Of a stretch of 64,000 nucleotides of DNA, positions 17,150 through 25,583 are shown piece by piece. The stretch lies in assembly GCF_014191355.1 (NCBI RefSeq), contig NZ_JACHWM010000016.1:1-64000 (forward strand), in the 5' to 3' direction. Origin of the DNA: Methylobacterium sp. R2-1 (GTDB taxonomy: Bacteria > Pseudomonadota > Alphaproteobacteria > Rhizobiales > Beijerinckiaceae). Numbering within the stretch: position 1 is the first letter of the stretch; every line of letters starts with the position of its first letter. The position numbers were made by a program, and so were the translations under genes. The notes below the pieces were generated by a model. It was not told the DNA's origin and searched no databases. It saw only the letters and a list, made by a program, of their open reading frames with translations.

Positions 17150-17231
17150 GGCCCGATGTTAGGACAAACCGGAGAGACCCGTCGCCGGGAATGGGCTGAG
17201 GCGTAGCGCCGCTCCGCTCACGGGTGCCGGT

Positions 17232-18266
17232 TCACGGATGCCAAGGCTCGGCGGGCGCGTCCGCCTCCTCCGTCGCGTCCTGTCCGTCGAGTTGCGCCTG
17301 GATCGCGCGCAAAGCCTCCTGCACCCCCTGCCCCGAGGCCGCCGACAGAACGAGCGGCTTGCCGCCCGCGGCCCGCTTCAGCCGGGCCATCTGCTGCTTG
17401 AGCGTCTCGGCATCGAGCGCGTCCGCCTTGGAAAGGGCGACGATCTCGGGTTTGTCGGCGAGGCCGCCGCCATAGGCTTCGAGTTCGCGCCGCACCAGCT
17501 TGTAGGCCTTGCCGGCGTGCTCGCTCGTGCCCTCTACGAGGTGCAGCAGCACGCGGCAGCGCTCGACATGGGCGAGGAAGCGGTCGCCGAGGCCGACGCC
17601 CTCGTGTGCGCCCTCGATCAGGCCGGGAATGTCGGCGAGCACGAACTCGCGGGCATCCGAGCGCACCACGCCGAGGCCGGGATGGAGCGTCGTGAAGGGG
17701 TAGTCGGCAATTTTCGGCTTGGCGGCGGTGACGGTCGCCAGGAAAGTCGACTTGCCCGCATTCGGCAGGCCGACGAGGCCGGCATCGGCGATGAGCTTGA
17801 GGCGCAGGATCAGCCACATCTCCTGCCCCTCGAGGCCTGGATTGGCATGGCGCGGGGCGCGGTTGGTCGAGGTGGTGAAGTATGCGTTGCCGAAGCCGCC
17901 ATTGCCGCCCTTGGCGAGCCGCACCCGCTGGCCGACTTCCGTCATGTCGGCGATCAGCGTCTCGCCGTCCTCGGCGAAGACCTGCGTACCCGCCGGCACT
18001 TGCAGCACGGCGTCGTCGCCTTTGGCGCCGTGGCAGTTCGAGCCCATGCCGTGCTCGCCCTTCTTCGCCTTGAAGTGCTGCCGGTAACGGTAATCGATCA
18101 GGGTGTTGAGCCCCTGCACGCACTCGATCCAGACATCGCCGCCCCGTCCACCGTCGCCGCCATTCGGGCCGCCGAACTCGATGAACTTTTCCCGCCGGAA
18201 CGAGACGCAGCCGGGACCGCCGTCGCCGGAGCGGACGTAGACCTTGGCTTCGTCGAGGAATTTCAC
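17232..18266 (-). CDS. obgE: Obg-family ribosome-associated GTPase
   Basis: A 344-aa essential GTPase involved in 50S assembly and stress control. The glycine-rich Obg domain fills residues 1-158 (for example MKFLDEAKVYVRSGDGGPGC, then FGGPNGGDGGRGGDVW). The G domain follows with G1 GLPNAGKSTF near 166, G3 DIPGLIEGAHEGVGLG and G4-like ALSKAD. There is no large C-terminal OCT/TGS extension, as in many alphaproteobacteria. rpmA and rplU, the usual Obg neighbours, lie about 1.5 kb upstream on the same strand, separated by two unrelated genes. Confidence 0.96.
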   Translation of the reverse strand: MKFLDEAKVYVRSGDGGPGCVSFRREKFIEFGGPNGGDGGRGGDVWIECVQGLNTLIDYRYRQHFKAKKGEHGMGSNCHGAKGDDAVLQVPAGTQVFAEDGETLIADMTEVGQRVRLAKGGNGGFGNAYFTTSTNRAPRHANPGLEGQEMWLILRLKLIADAGLVGLPNAGKSTFLATVTAAKPKIADYPFTTLHPGLGVVRSDAREFVLADIPGLIEGAHEGVGLGDRFLAHVERCRVLLHLVEGTSEHAGKAYKLVRRELEAYGGGLADKPEIVALSKADALDAETLKQQMARLKRAAGGKPLVLSAASGQGVQEALRAIQAQLDGQDATEEADAPAEPWHP

Positions 18267-18306
18267 GGTGCTTCTCTCAGGTACGGGACGCGGATGGTGC
18301 TGGTCA

Positions 18307-18431
18307 TCGAGGGGTGATGATCCCGATCATCACCCCTCGAGCATCGTCCTGGATATCGGATCCAGGACGATGCTCGAGGCTTTTGTTCTTGCATCGTTCC
18401 GAAAGCCGATGGTCACCTTTCGGGACGATGC
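18307..18431. repeat. Three adjacent palindromes upstream of obgE
   Basis: Palindrome 1: 15-bp perfect arms at 18307-18321 and 18326-18340, 4-nt loop. Palindrome 2: 18-bp perfect arms at 18337-18354 and 18360-18377, 5-nt loop, sharing TCGA with palindrome 1. Palindrome 3: 15-bp arms with one mismatch at 18391-18405 and 18417-18431. Palindromes 2 and 3 share GCATCGT/ACGATGC. They lie between the hypothetical gene ending at 18516 and the obgE start, where they could end the upstream transcript. GAGCATCGTCC-like words are common in Rhizobiales intergenic repeats. Confidence 0.8.
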
Positions 18432-18515
18432 TCTAGCCCGCGCGAACGGCGCGGCGGCGGCCATCCGCCGGACGCAGGCCGATCGACCAAAGATCGAGCG
18501 GACTGCACTGTCGTT

Positions 18516-18995
18516 TCAACTCTCGGTACGACGGCACTGGCCGTCGAGGTTGAGGTACTGGATGCTGCGCAGGCCCGCCTCGAACCACCCGCCGGCATCC
18601 GGCTGGCGGCCGTTGGCACCGCCGTCGCCGTAGAGGTTGATCTGGATCGCGCCGTCCGGCGAGCGCAGGATCGGCGCCTCGCCCGATCGGTCGTAGGTCC
18701 AGGTCGGGCGCTCGTCGAACAGGGTCTGCGATCCGTCCGCCTCCCGTTGGAACAACTGTCCGTATTCGGTGCCGCCGCCCGGAGGCCCGGCGAAGTAGAA
18801 CCCGACCTTCGGCGTGCGGCCCGCGAAGTTGTAGAACTCGCAGTAGAGCCGGGTTTCTCCCCGAGACGGCGGTGCGGGCGCTGCCACGGGTTCGATCGGC
18901 GGTGGCGGTACCTCGCGGGTGATGGCGAAGATCAGGCTGCCGAGGGCGATCGCGGTCAGGCCGGCTCCGATGCCGGCGATCGTCCGTGTCCTCAT
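18516..18995 (-). CDS. Membrane-anchored or secreted protein of unknown function
   Basis: A 159-aa protein starting at the ATG at 18993-18995, which overlaps the stop of the GNAT gene by 4 bp (ATGA), so it is translationally coupled and the longer frame is not needed. Residues 3-25 form a hydrophobic segment (TIAGIGAGLTAIALGSLIFA), either a signal anchor or signal peptide. A Pro-rich linker follows, then a domain with CEFYNFAGRTPKVGFYFAG and LDGQCRRTES; the two cysteines lie near its ends. No family is recognised. Confidence 0.65.
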   Translation of the reverse strand: MRTRTIAGIGAGLTAIALGSLIFAITREVPPPPIEPVAAPAPPSRGETRLYCEFYNFAGRTPKVGFYFAGPPGGGTEYGQLFQREADGSQTLFDERPTWTYDRSGEAPILRSPDGAIQINLYGDGGANGRQPDAGGWFEAGLRSIQYLNLDGQCRRTES

Positions 18996-19591
18996 AACGA
19001 GGGTCCCCCCACGACCGTCCCGCGCCGGTCGAGCCACGCCGCCCGGTCAAGCCGGAACGTGTAGCTCGGCACGGCACCGCCCCGCGCCTCGAAGACCGGT
19101 GCGGCTTCCCCGGTGAGGCGGAACCCACATTTCTCCAGCACCCGCCGCGAACCGGTGTTTCGGATTATCGCTGCCGAAGCGAGCGTCCGCCCCCCGGCAT
19201 AGGCGAAGGTGGCGTCCACGATCGCGCTGGCCGCCTCGGTCATCAGCCCCTCGCCCCAGAACGAGCGCCCGAGCCAGTAGCCGAGATGCGGCTCCGGCTC
19301 GCTCGGCCGGTTCTCGACCGAGATGACACCGATCAGGTTCGCGGGCGCCCCCCGCCGGCAGAGGGCCATGATCAGCCCTTCGCCTGCGGTGTTCGTGGCC
19401 CGGGCCCGGATCACGAAGCGCTCCGCCTCGTGCAGAGGAAGCGGCGTCGGAATCCGTGCGGTCATCTCGGCCACGGCCGGATCGCCCGCGAGCCGCGAGA
19501 CGGCCTCGGCGTCGCGGGCCATGGGCCAGCGCAGCCAGAGCCGTCGCGTCTCGATGCGGAAGACGTCGTCGCGAGTGAGATCGGGGAACAT
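18992..19591 (-). CDS. GNAT-family N-acetyltransferase (RimJ/RimL-like)
   Basis: A 199-aa GNAT acetyltransferase using acetyl-CoA. The opening IETRRLWLRWP is typical of the RimJ/RimL group, LGYWLGRSFWGEGLMTEAA contains the acetyl-CoA binding Q/R-x-x-G-x-G/A-type loop, and IRNTGSRRVLEKCGFRLTGE is the closing family motif. Substrate (protein N-terminus, ribosomal protein or small amine) is not evident. It overlaps the downstream membrane-anchored gene by 4 bp. A 12-bp hairpin lies between it and rpmA. Confidence 0.85.
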   Translation of the reverse strand: MFPDLTRDDVFRIETRRLWLRWPMARDAEAVSRLAGDPAVAEMTARIPTPLPLHEAERFVIRARATNTAGEGLIMALCRRGAPANLIGVISVENRPSEPEPHLGYWLGRSFWGEGLMTEAASAIVDATFAYAGGRTLASAAIIRNTGSRRVLEKCGFRLTGEAAPVFEARGGAVPSYTFRLDRAAWLDRRGTVVGGPSL

Positions 19592-19639
19592 CGTGAGCCG
19601 GTCATGTGAGGGCGCCGCGGCGCCGTCCGGGACGACGAA

Positions 19640-19667
19640 GGGGGAGGATGGTGCCCCATCCTCCCCC
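19640..19667 (-). terminator. Hairpin downstream of rpmA
   Basis: GGGGGAGGATGG (19640-19651) pairs perfectly with CCATCCTCCCCC (19656-19667) around a 4-nt loop. It follows rpmA in the minus-strand direction and probably ends the rplU-rpmA transcript. No T-run is present. Confidence 0.55.
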
Positions 19668-19777
19668 GTGTTCCGATCCGCTCGAAGCTTCGCGCGAAGC
19701 CTTCAGCGATCGTCCGCCGGTTCGGTGTGGGACACCGGCGGGACGCTCGCTTCGTCGTCAGCGACAAGCGTCCGCCG

Positions 19778-20044
19778 TTACTCCGCGGCCTGGGCCAGCG
19801 GCACTACGGTTACGAACTCGCGGCCGCGCCGGGTCTCGAACTGCACCTTGCCCGGGACGAGGGCGAACAGGGTATGGTCCTTGCCCATGCCGACGTTCGT
19901 GCCGGGGTGCCACTTCGTGCCGCGCTGGCGCACGATGATGTTGCCCGGAATCACGGCCTCGGAGCCGAACTTCTTGACTCCGAGGCGCCGGCCGGCGGAG
20001 TCGCGGCCGTTGCGGGACGAGCCGCCTGCTTTTTTGTGTGCCAT
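19778..20044 (-). CDS. rpmA: 50S ribosomal protein L27
   Basis: An 88-aa L27 of normal length. It begins MAHKKAGGSSRNGRDSAGRR and continues LGVKKFGSEAVIPGNIIVRQ, the standard L27 signature. The N-terminal tail reaches the peptidyl-transferase centre. The start MAHKK has no Firmicute-type cleavable leader. It lies 48 bp downstream of rplU in the classic rplU-rpmA operon; the usual third member, obgE, is separated by two other genes. Confidence 0.97.
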   Translation of the reverse strand: MAHKKAGGSSRNGRDSAGRRLGVKKFGSEAVIPGNIIVRQRGTKWHPGTNVGMGKDHTLFALVPGKVQFETRRGREFVTVVPLAQAAE

Positions 20045-20092
20045 GGGATTGCTCCGGAATTCTGCTGGATCTGCGTTCGGGAGGCGTGCCGA

Positions 20093-20485
20093 TTACTCGG
20101 CGGCGGCCGGGGCGGACTCGGCGGCCGGCTCGGCCTTCCGGGTCTTGCGCGGCTCGGCCTTCGAGGTCTTGCCGCCGGCGCTGATCTCGGTGATGCGCAC
20201 GACCGTGAAGTCCTGACGGTGACCGCGGCGGCGGCGCGAGTTCTGGCGACGGCGCTTCTTGAAGGCGATGACCTTCCGCGTGCGGCCGTGCTGAACGATC
20301 TCGCCGGTGACGCCGACGCCCGACAGGAGCGGGGTGCCGACCTGGGTGGCATCGCCGTCGGTGAACAGCAGCACGTCGCCGAAGGTGACGGAGGCGCCGG
20401 CCTCACCCTCGAGGGTGGCCACGGTGATGACGTCGTTGGCGGCAACGCGATACTGCTTGCCGCCGGTCTTGATGACTGCGAACAT
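20093..20485 (-). CDS. rplU: 50S ribosomal protein L21
   Basis: A 130-aa L21 with the usual core MFAVIKTGGKQYRVAANDVI through FKKRRRQNSRRRRGHRQDFT, followed by an Ala/Lys/Glu-rich C-terminal extension of about 30 residues that is common in Rhizobiales and probably disordered. L21 binds 23S rRNA domain II. The mRNA leader is about 150 nt from the sigma-70-like promoter at 20634-20662. No stem-loop autoregulatory site was recognised in the leader. Confidence 0.97.
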   Translation of the reverse strand: MFAVIKTGGKQYRVAANDVITVATLEGEAGASVTFGDVLLFTDGDATQVGTPLLSGVGVTGEIVQHGRTRKVIAFKKRRRQNSRRRRGHRQDFTVVRITEISAGGKTSKAEPRKTRKAEPAAESAPAAAE

Positions 20486-20633
20486 CGTTGTCTCTCGTGT
20501 TCTCTGCCGGCCTCCGGCGCCATGAGGGCCTGGGCCGTCTTCTTGTTCAGGTCATCCGCGCGGGTCAGGCTGGGCCGTGAGCGCACGAACGCGAAACGCG
20601 CGGACTTCGTCGAGGAAGCCGCGCGGTGCCGGC

Positions 20634-20662
20634 CGGATAGTCGGGCGCGGGGGTTCTGTCAA
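20634..20662 (-). promoter_or_regulatory. Sigma-70-type promoter for rplU-rpmA
   Basis: On the minus strand a perfect -35 hexamer TTGACA (20657-20662) is followed after exactly 17 nt by TATCCG (20634-20639) as a -10 element. It lies about 150 nt upstream of rplU, just before the stop end of the HerA-like gene. Confidence 0.7.
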
Positions 20663-20679
20663 GAAGACAGGGATTGCAC

Positions 20680-22236
20680 CTACCGCTTCGTCAGCCCGCC
20701 GAGGACGTTCCGCAGGATCGCATCGCCGACCTCCGTGCCGACCTTGCGCGCCATCGAGCGGGCGGCGTTGCCGATGACCTGCTCGGCGAGGCTCGGCGGC
20801 GGGCGCCGGCCGCGGCCCTTTCCGGGACCATTGTGCTTGGGCGCCTCTTCGCCGCCGCCGAAGATTCCGCCGAGCAGCCCGCCGAGCATGCCCGTGAGGC
20901 CGCCCTCGCTCTGGCTCGCGGCTTCCGCCGTGGAGGAATCGAGGTGCTTGCGCTGGGCCAGCATCTCATAGGCGCTCTCGTTGTCGACCGCCTCGTCGTA
21001 TTTTCCGCGCAACGGGCTCTGCTGAATGATCGCGGCGCGCTCGGCCGGTGTCAGCGGCCCGACTCGCCCCTGCGGCGGGGCGATCAACGCCCGCTCGACC
21101 ATGGAGGGCGTGCCCTTCGCCTCCAGAAAACTCACCAGCGCCTCGCCGACGGCGAGTTCGGTGATCGCCTTGCCGACATCGAAGCCGGGGTTCTGGCGAA
21201 AGGTCTCGGCGGCGGCGCGCACGGCGCGCTGATCGCGGGGAGTGAAGGCGCGCAGCGCGTGCTGCACCCGGTTGCCGAGCTGACCGAGCACCGTCTCCGG
21301 CACGTCGAGCGGATTCTGTGTCACGAAATAGACGCCGACGCCCTTCGAGCGGATCAGGCGCACCACCTGCTCCACCGCGTCGAGCAGCGCCTTGGGCGCA
21401 TCGTTGAACAGCAGGTGCGCCTCGTCGAAGAAGAACACGAGCTTCGGCTTGTCGAGATCGCCGACCTCGGGGAGCTGCTCGAACAGTTCGGAGAGCATCC
21501 ACAGCAGGAACGAGGCGTAGAGGCGCGGCCGCTGCATCAGCTTGTCGGCGGCCAGGATGTTGACGAAGCCCCGTCCCTCCCGGTCGGTGCGCATGAAGTC
21601 TTCGAGATTGAGCGCCGGCTCGCCGAGGAATTTGTCGGCGCCCTGGTTCTCCAGCACGAGCAGCGCCCGCTGGATCGCGCCGATCGAGGCGCCCGAGACG
21701 TTGCCGTAGGTCGCGGAGAGCTCCTTGGCGTTCTCGGACAGGAAGGTGAGAAGCGCGCGCAGATCCTTCAGGTCGATCAGCGGCCACTGATTCTCGTCGG
21801 CGACGCGGAAGGCGATGTTGAGCACGCCCTCCTGCGTGTCGTTGAGTTCGAGCAGGCGGGCGAGCAGGAGCGGGCCCATCTCGGTGACGGTGCAGCGGAT
21901 CGGATGGCCCTGCTCGCCGAACACGTCCCAGAACACAGTCGGGAAGCGGTCGGGCTCGTAGGTGATCCCGAGTTCCTCGGCGCGCTTGACGAAGTGGGGC
22001 TTCGCCTCGCCCGCGGCGGCCAGTCCGGATAGATCGCCCTTGATGTCGGCAGCGAAGACCGGGACGCCCGCATTCGAAAAACCTTCCGCCAGCACCTGCA
22101 GCGTCACGGTCTTGCCGGTGCCGGTGGCGCCCGCCACGAGACCGTGACGGTTGGCGAGCCGCAGGGTCAATATCTCGGGCTTCGGTCGCGGACCCGTGCT
22201 CCGGCCGACCAGAATCGTCCCCTCGCCTGCCGCCAT
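20680..22236 (-). CDS. HerA-like / DUF853 ATPase
   Basis: A 518-aa P-loop ATPase of the DUF853 (YjgR-like) group of the HerA/FtsK superfamily. Walker A GATGTGKT is near residue 36 and Walker B KLVFFFDEAHLLF near residue 267, with VYFVTQNPLDVP just after it. The C-terminus has a Gly-rich segment (GGLTGMLGGLLGGIFGGGEE) and then a basic tail. I start at the ATG at 22234-22236, with GAGGG just upstream; the frame extends to 22377 but without a matching ribosome binding site. DNA translocation is expected from the superfamily but is not demonstrated for DUF853. Confidence 0.85.
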   Translation of the reverse strand: MAAGEGTILVGRSTGPRPKPEILTLRLANRHGLVAGATGTGKTVTLQVLAEGFSNAGVPVFAADIKGDLSGLAAAGEAKPHFVKRAEELGITYEPDRFPTVFWDVFGEQGHPIRCTVTEMGPLLLARLLELNDTQEGVLNIAFRVADENQWPLIDLKDLRALLTFLSENAKELSATYGNVSGASIGAIQRALLVLENQGADKFLGEPALNLEDFMRTDREGRGFVNILAADKLMQRPRLYASFLLWMLSELFEQLPEVGDLDKPKLVFFFDEAHLLFNDAPKALLDAVEQVVRLIRSKGVGVYFVTQNPLDVPETVLGQLGNRVQHALRAFTPRDQRAVRAAAETFRQNPGFDVGKAITELAVGEALVSFLEAKGTPSMVERALIAPPQGRVGPLTPAERAAIIQQSPLRGKYDEAVDNESAYEMLAQRKHLDSSTAEAASQSEGGLTGMLGGLLGGIFGGGEEAPKHNGPGKGRGRRPPPSLAEQVIGNAARSMARKVGTEVGDAILRNVLGGLTKR

Positions 22237-22382
22237 GCTGCCCTCGTTCGAACCGTCACCGTTGCGGCGAACAGGGTATGGCGCCCCACGCGCCTGATCC
22301 AGGGCCCCTGGCAACGGGCAACCCTTGATTTCGCCGCCGCCGCATCGGACAGACGAAAAACCTGCCAGAGAGGACATATTTC

Positions 22383-22769
22383 ATGGAAGAGCTGATTGCC
22401 CGCGTCACAAACCGCACGGGCCTCGACGCCGCGACCGCGAAGACTGCGATCGGGCACATCCTCGCTTTCCTGCAGAAGGAGGGACCGGCGACGGAGGTGA
22501 GCCAGCTGCTGGCCGCGCTTCCGGGCTCCGAGACGGCACTGGCCGAGGCGAACGCGTCGGACGGCGGCGGCGGGCTGATGGGCATGCTCGGCGGCATGAT
22601 GGGAGGCGGCGTGATGGCGCTCGGCCAGAAGCTGATCTCGGCCGGTGTGCCGATGAACCAGATGCAGCCGCTCGGGCAGGAACTGTTCGCCTATGGCCGC
22701 GAGAAGGCGGGCGAGGACGTGATGGGTCCGATCGTCGGCTCGATCCCGGGCCTGAACCAGTTCGTCTGA
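22383..22769 (+). CDS. Small helical protein, DUF2780/DUF2267-like
   Basis: A 128-aa protein. The N-terminal part (ELIARVTNRTGLDAATAKTA, then IGHILAFLQKEGP) is a helix pair typical of DUF2780/DUF2267-like proteins. A Gly/Met-rich loop follows (GGGGLMGMLGGMMGGGVMAL), then a C-terminal helix with QPLGQELFAYGREKAGED. A GAGAGGA ribosome binding site lies just upstream. Function unknown. It is divergent from the HerA-like gene, with 146 bp between. The Met/Gly segment could insert in or lie on a membrane (inference). Confidence 0.7.
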   Translation: MEELIARVTNRTGLDAATAKTAIGHILAFLQKEGPATEVSQLLAALPGSETALAEANASDGGGGLMGMLGGMMGGGVMALGQKLISAGVPMNQMQPLGQELFAYGREKAGEDVMGPIVGSIPGLNQFV

Positions 22770-22983
22770 GCCGGCAGGATCTTCCGACAAGCCCTTGCGA
22801 TCGTTAGCCAGATTTCATTCGTCGGCTACCACGGGAACTTCGCGCGGAGCCCCGCAATGGCTTCGCGCAAGTCTCTGTCAAGACGAGAAGATCTCCGTCA
22901 TAAAAGCGTGCGGCCTTCGTGGTGTTGTCGCCGCGCAAGAGGGCGCATCGCGCGGCCTCCGCCACGACGGGATCGTGTCGACC

Positions 22984-23982
22984 ATGCTGCCGAATTTTTC
23001 CCCGCGTGAGGCGACGGCGGCGTGGAAGGCCGGTTGGGAGAGCAAGGTCCAGGCTCCCTTCGCCCGCTTCCGTCAGACCTTCGAGGGCGGCGACCTCGCC
23101 CTTCCCGGCGGTGCGCCGATCCTCCTGAAGAACCGGGCGAAGCGCCCTCTGCTCGAGCCGGGGCTCGATCCCAGTCTTGGCCGGATCGGCCCGCTCGAAG
23201 TACGGCTCGCCACCACCAAGGCCGAGATCCGGCGGGCGCAACGCCTGCGCTTCCGCGTGTTCTACGAGGAGATGTCGGCCGTGCCGACGGGCATGGCCGC
23301 ATTCAAGCGCCGGGATGTCGATGCCTACGATGCGATCTGCGACCACCTCCTGGTGATCGACCACACCGCGACCGAGGCGAAGCCCTTCCGCAAGTCCCGG
23401 CCGAAGGTGGTCGGCACCTACCGCCTGCTGCGCCAGGACCGGGCGGAGGCGCATTTCGGCTTCTACTCCTCGGGCGAGTACGACCTCGCGCCTCTGCTGG
23501 AGCGCCATCCGGGAAAGCGCTTCCTCGAACTCGGCCGCTCCTGCGTGCTGAAGGCCTACCGCACCAAGCGCACCGTCGAACTCCTGTGGCACGGCATCTG
23601 GACCTACGTGCTGCACCACCGCATCGACGCGATGCTCGGCTGCGCCAGCCTGGAGGGGACCGATCCGGATCGCTTGGCGCTGCCCTTGAGCTTCCTCCAT
23701 CATCACGCCCGCGCCCCCGAGGCGTGGCGGGCCTGCGCCCTGCCGGAGCGCTACGTCGCGATGGACCGGCTGGCGAAGGAGGCGGTCGATCCGAAGGCGG
23801 CGCTGATGGTGCTGCCGCCGCTGGTGAAGGGGTATCTCCGGGTCGGGGCGACCTTCGGCGACGGCGCCGTGGTGGACCGCCAGTTCGGCACCACCGACGT
23901 GCTCGTGGTGCTGCCGGTCTCGGCGATCTCCGCGCGCTATATCGGCCATTTCGGCGCGGGTGCGGATCGGCACGCCGCCTGA
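22984..23982 (+). CDS. olsB: L-ornithine N-alpha-acyltransferase (OlsB-like)
   Basis: A 332-aa GNAT-fold acyltransferase of the hemolysin-like/OlsB group, which transfers a 3-hydroxyacyl chain from ACP to ornithine, the first step of ornithine-lipid synthesis. RAQRLRFRVFYEEMSA, DAICDHLLVID, VVGTYRLLRQD, FLELGRSCVLKAYRTKRT and LLWHGIWTYVLHH are the family blocks. The ATG at 22984 is preferred; a GTG three codons earlier (22975) is nearly equal, and the longer frame to 22795 reads low-complexity sequence. No olsA is nearby. Ornithine lipids are usual in phosphate-limited Rhizobiales (family knowledge). Confidence 0.82.
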   Translation: MLPNFSPREATAAWKAGWESKVQAPFARFRQTFEGGDLALPGGAPILLKNRAKRPLLEPGLDPSLGRIGPLEVRLATTKAEIRRAQRLRFRVFYEEMSAVPTGMAAFKRRDVDAYDAICDHLLVIDHTATEAKPFRKSRPKVVGTYRLLRQDRAEAHFGFYSSGEYDLAPLLERHPGKRFLELGRSCVLKAYRTKRTVELLWHGIWTYVLHHRIDAMLGCASLEGTDPDRLALPLSFLHHHARAPEAWRACALPERYVAMDRLAKEAVDPKAALMVLPPLVKGYLRVGATFGDGAVVDRQFGTTDVLVVLPVSAISARYIGHFGAGADRHAA

Positions 23983-24056
23983 TCGCGGCGGGTTGCGGAG
24001 GAGGCCGGGGCCTGCTGAGGCGGACGCCCTCCACCCCTAAGTTTCGTCGCAAGGTC

Positions 24057-25226
24057 ATGACCGCCGTCTCCGCCCCCTTCTCCGATCGCGACCGGCTCGG
24101 CGCGATGGCCGCCGCGATCACCTGCGTGGCGGTGGTGGGCACGGGGCTCGGCCTGTCGATCCCGCTCCTGTCGCTGGAAATGGAGCGGATGGGCGCGTCG
24201 AGCGTCGTCATCGGCCTCAACACGGCGGTGGCGGGGTTCGCGGCGATCGTCACGGTGCCGTTCGTGCCGCGGCTCGCCGCGCGGGTCGGCGTGGTGCGCC
24301 TGCTGATCCTGGCGATCGTGCTCGGCGGCCTGTGCCTCACCGCCTTCAGGCTCCTGCCCGACCTCGTCGTGTGGTTTCCCCTCCGCTTCGTCTTCTCGAC
24401 GACGATGGGCGTGCTGTTCGTCCTCTCCGAGTACTGGATCAACGACGCGGCCCCGCCCGAGCGGCGCGGCCTGGTGATGGGCGTCTACGCCACGGTCCTG
24501 GCGATCGGCTTCGCCATCGGGCCGACCCTGCTGACCCTGCTCGGCACAGAGGGCCTCGCGCCGTATCTCGCCGGCTCGGCCCTGTTCTTCCTCGGCCTCA
24601 CGCCGCTGGTGCTGGCTCGCAACCTCTCGCCCGCACTCGGGCACGACGAGGGGGGCGGGATCGTGACCTATCTGCGCCTCGCGCCGCTCGCGGTGCTGGC
24701 CGCTGCCCTCTACGGAGCGGTGGAGGCGGGCGCCTTCGCGATCCTGCCGCTCTACGGCCTGCGCATCGGCCTCGACGCGCAGATCGCCGCTGCCCTGGTG
24801 AGCGCCGTAGCGCTCGGCAACGTGGTGTTCCAGATCCCCATCGGTCTCCTCGCCGACCGGGTGGACCGGCGCCTCGTCCTGCTCGGCGGCAGCCTTGCAG
24901 GTGCGCTCGGCGCGGCCCTGATCCCGGCGGTTTCCGCCTCGCTGCCGGGGCTCACCGCACTGCTCTTCATCTGGGGCGGGATCGTCGGCACGCTCTACAC
25001 TGTGGGCCTCGCCCATCTCGGTGCGACCTTGCGCGGGCCGGATCTGGCGGGCGCCAACGCCGCCTTCGTGATGCTCTACAATGCCGGGCTGATGCTCGGG
25101 CCGCCGCTGATCGGCGGCGGCATGGACCTCGCCCCGCCCCAGGGCTTCGCCGTCGCCATGAGCCTGCTCTTCGCGCTTTACGCAGTGCCGGTGGTTCGAA
25201 GCCTCATGCGGGGAGGTGCCGGCTGA
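24057..25226 (+). CDS. MFS transporter
   Basis: A 389-aa integral membrane protein with about twelve hydrophobic segments in two halves. The loop between TM2 and TM3 (FVPRLAARVGVVRLL) and that between TM8 and TM9 (GLLADRVDRRLVLLGG) are the two copies of the MFS signature. Charged residues within the membrane are few. Such short MFS proteins include YcaD-like and sugar or drug exporters; the substrate is not visible. It follows the OlsB-like gene by 74 bp on the same strand, so cotranscription is possible. Start is the ATG at 24057, inside a much longer open frame whose upstream part is a shadow. Confidence 0.88.
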   Translation: MTAVSAPFSDRDRLGAMAAAITCVAVVGTGLGLSIPLLSLEMERMGASSVVIGLNTAVAGFAAIVTVPFVPRLAARVGVVRLLILAIVLGGLCLTAFRLLPDLVVWFPLRFVFSTTMGVLFVLSEYWINDAAPPERRGLVMGVYATVLAIGFAIGPTLLTLLGTEGLAPYLAGSALFFLGLTPLVLARNLSPALGHDEGGGIVTYLRLAPLAVLAAALYGAVEAGAFAILPLYGLRIGLDAQIAAALVSAVALGNVVFQIPIGLLADRVDRRLVLLGGSLAGALGAALIPAVSASLPGLTALLFIWGGIVGTLYTVGLAHLGATLRGPDLAGANAAFVMLYNAGLMLGPPLIGGGMDLAPPQGFAVAMSLLFALYAVPVVRSLMRGGAG

Positions 25227-25327
25227 GGATCGGGTGCGACGGGCCACGGAACGCTGCCCCGGCGGCACCCGTTATCTCGTCGAAGCTGCACCGTTGTTAT
25301 GTCCCTACGAAGCGAAGGAGCCCGACC

Positions 25328-25456
25328 ATGAGCCTCATCGGACGCATCGTCACCAAGATCCTCGGCACCGACGACCGCGTCGTCGCCCGCGACGACCGCA
25401 ACACCGAATCGAGCAGCCCGATCGGCCGCCTCGTGACGAAGATCCTGCGCAGGTAG
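25328..25456 (+). CDS. 42-aa protein with a duplicated amphipathic motif
   Basis: The ATG at 25328 has an excellent ribosome binding site (AAGGAG, 8 nt upstream), and a terminator follows 25 bp after the stop. The protein is MSLIGRIVTKILGT, an acidic centre (DDRVVARDDRNTESSS), then PIGRLVTKILRR. The two ends are copies of one motif, I-G-R-(I/L)-V-T-K-I-L, also visible in the DNA. Each copy would form a short amphipathic helix with Arg/Lys on one face. No family is recognised. It lies 101 bp after the MFS gene and is convergent with the patatin gene. Confidence 0.7.
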   Translation: MSLIGRIVTKILGTDDRVVARDDRNTESSSPIGRLVTKILRR

Positions 25457-25480
25457 TCTCGCCGCGAGGCAACGACCCGA

Positions 25481-25517
25481 GGGCCGGCCGCTCGAAAGGG
25501 CGGCGCGGCCCATTTTT
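25481..25517 (+). terminator. Intrinsic terminator after the 42-aa gene
   Basis: GGGCCGGCCGC (25481-25491) pairs with GCGGCGCGGCCC (25500-25511) with one bulged base, followed by ATTTTT. This is a good rho-independent terminator on the plus strand, between convergent genes. Confidence 0.8.
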
Positions 25518-25583
25518 CACGCACGCAGAGCGCCTCGGCTCCGAGCCGCTGCGTTTCGCCCTGCGAGACCGACGAAGCGGGGG

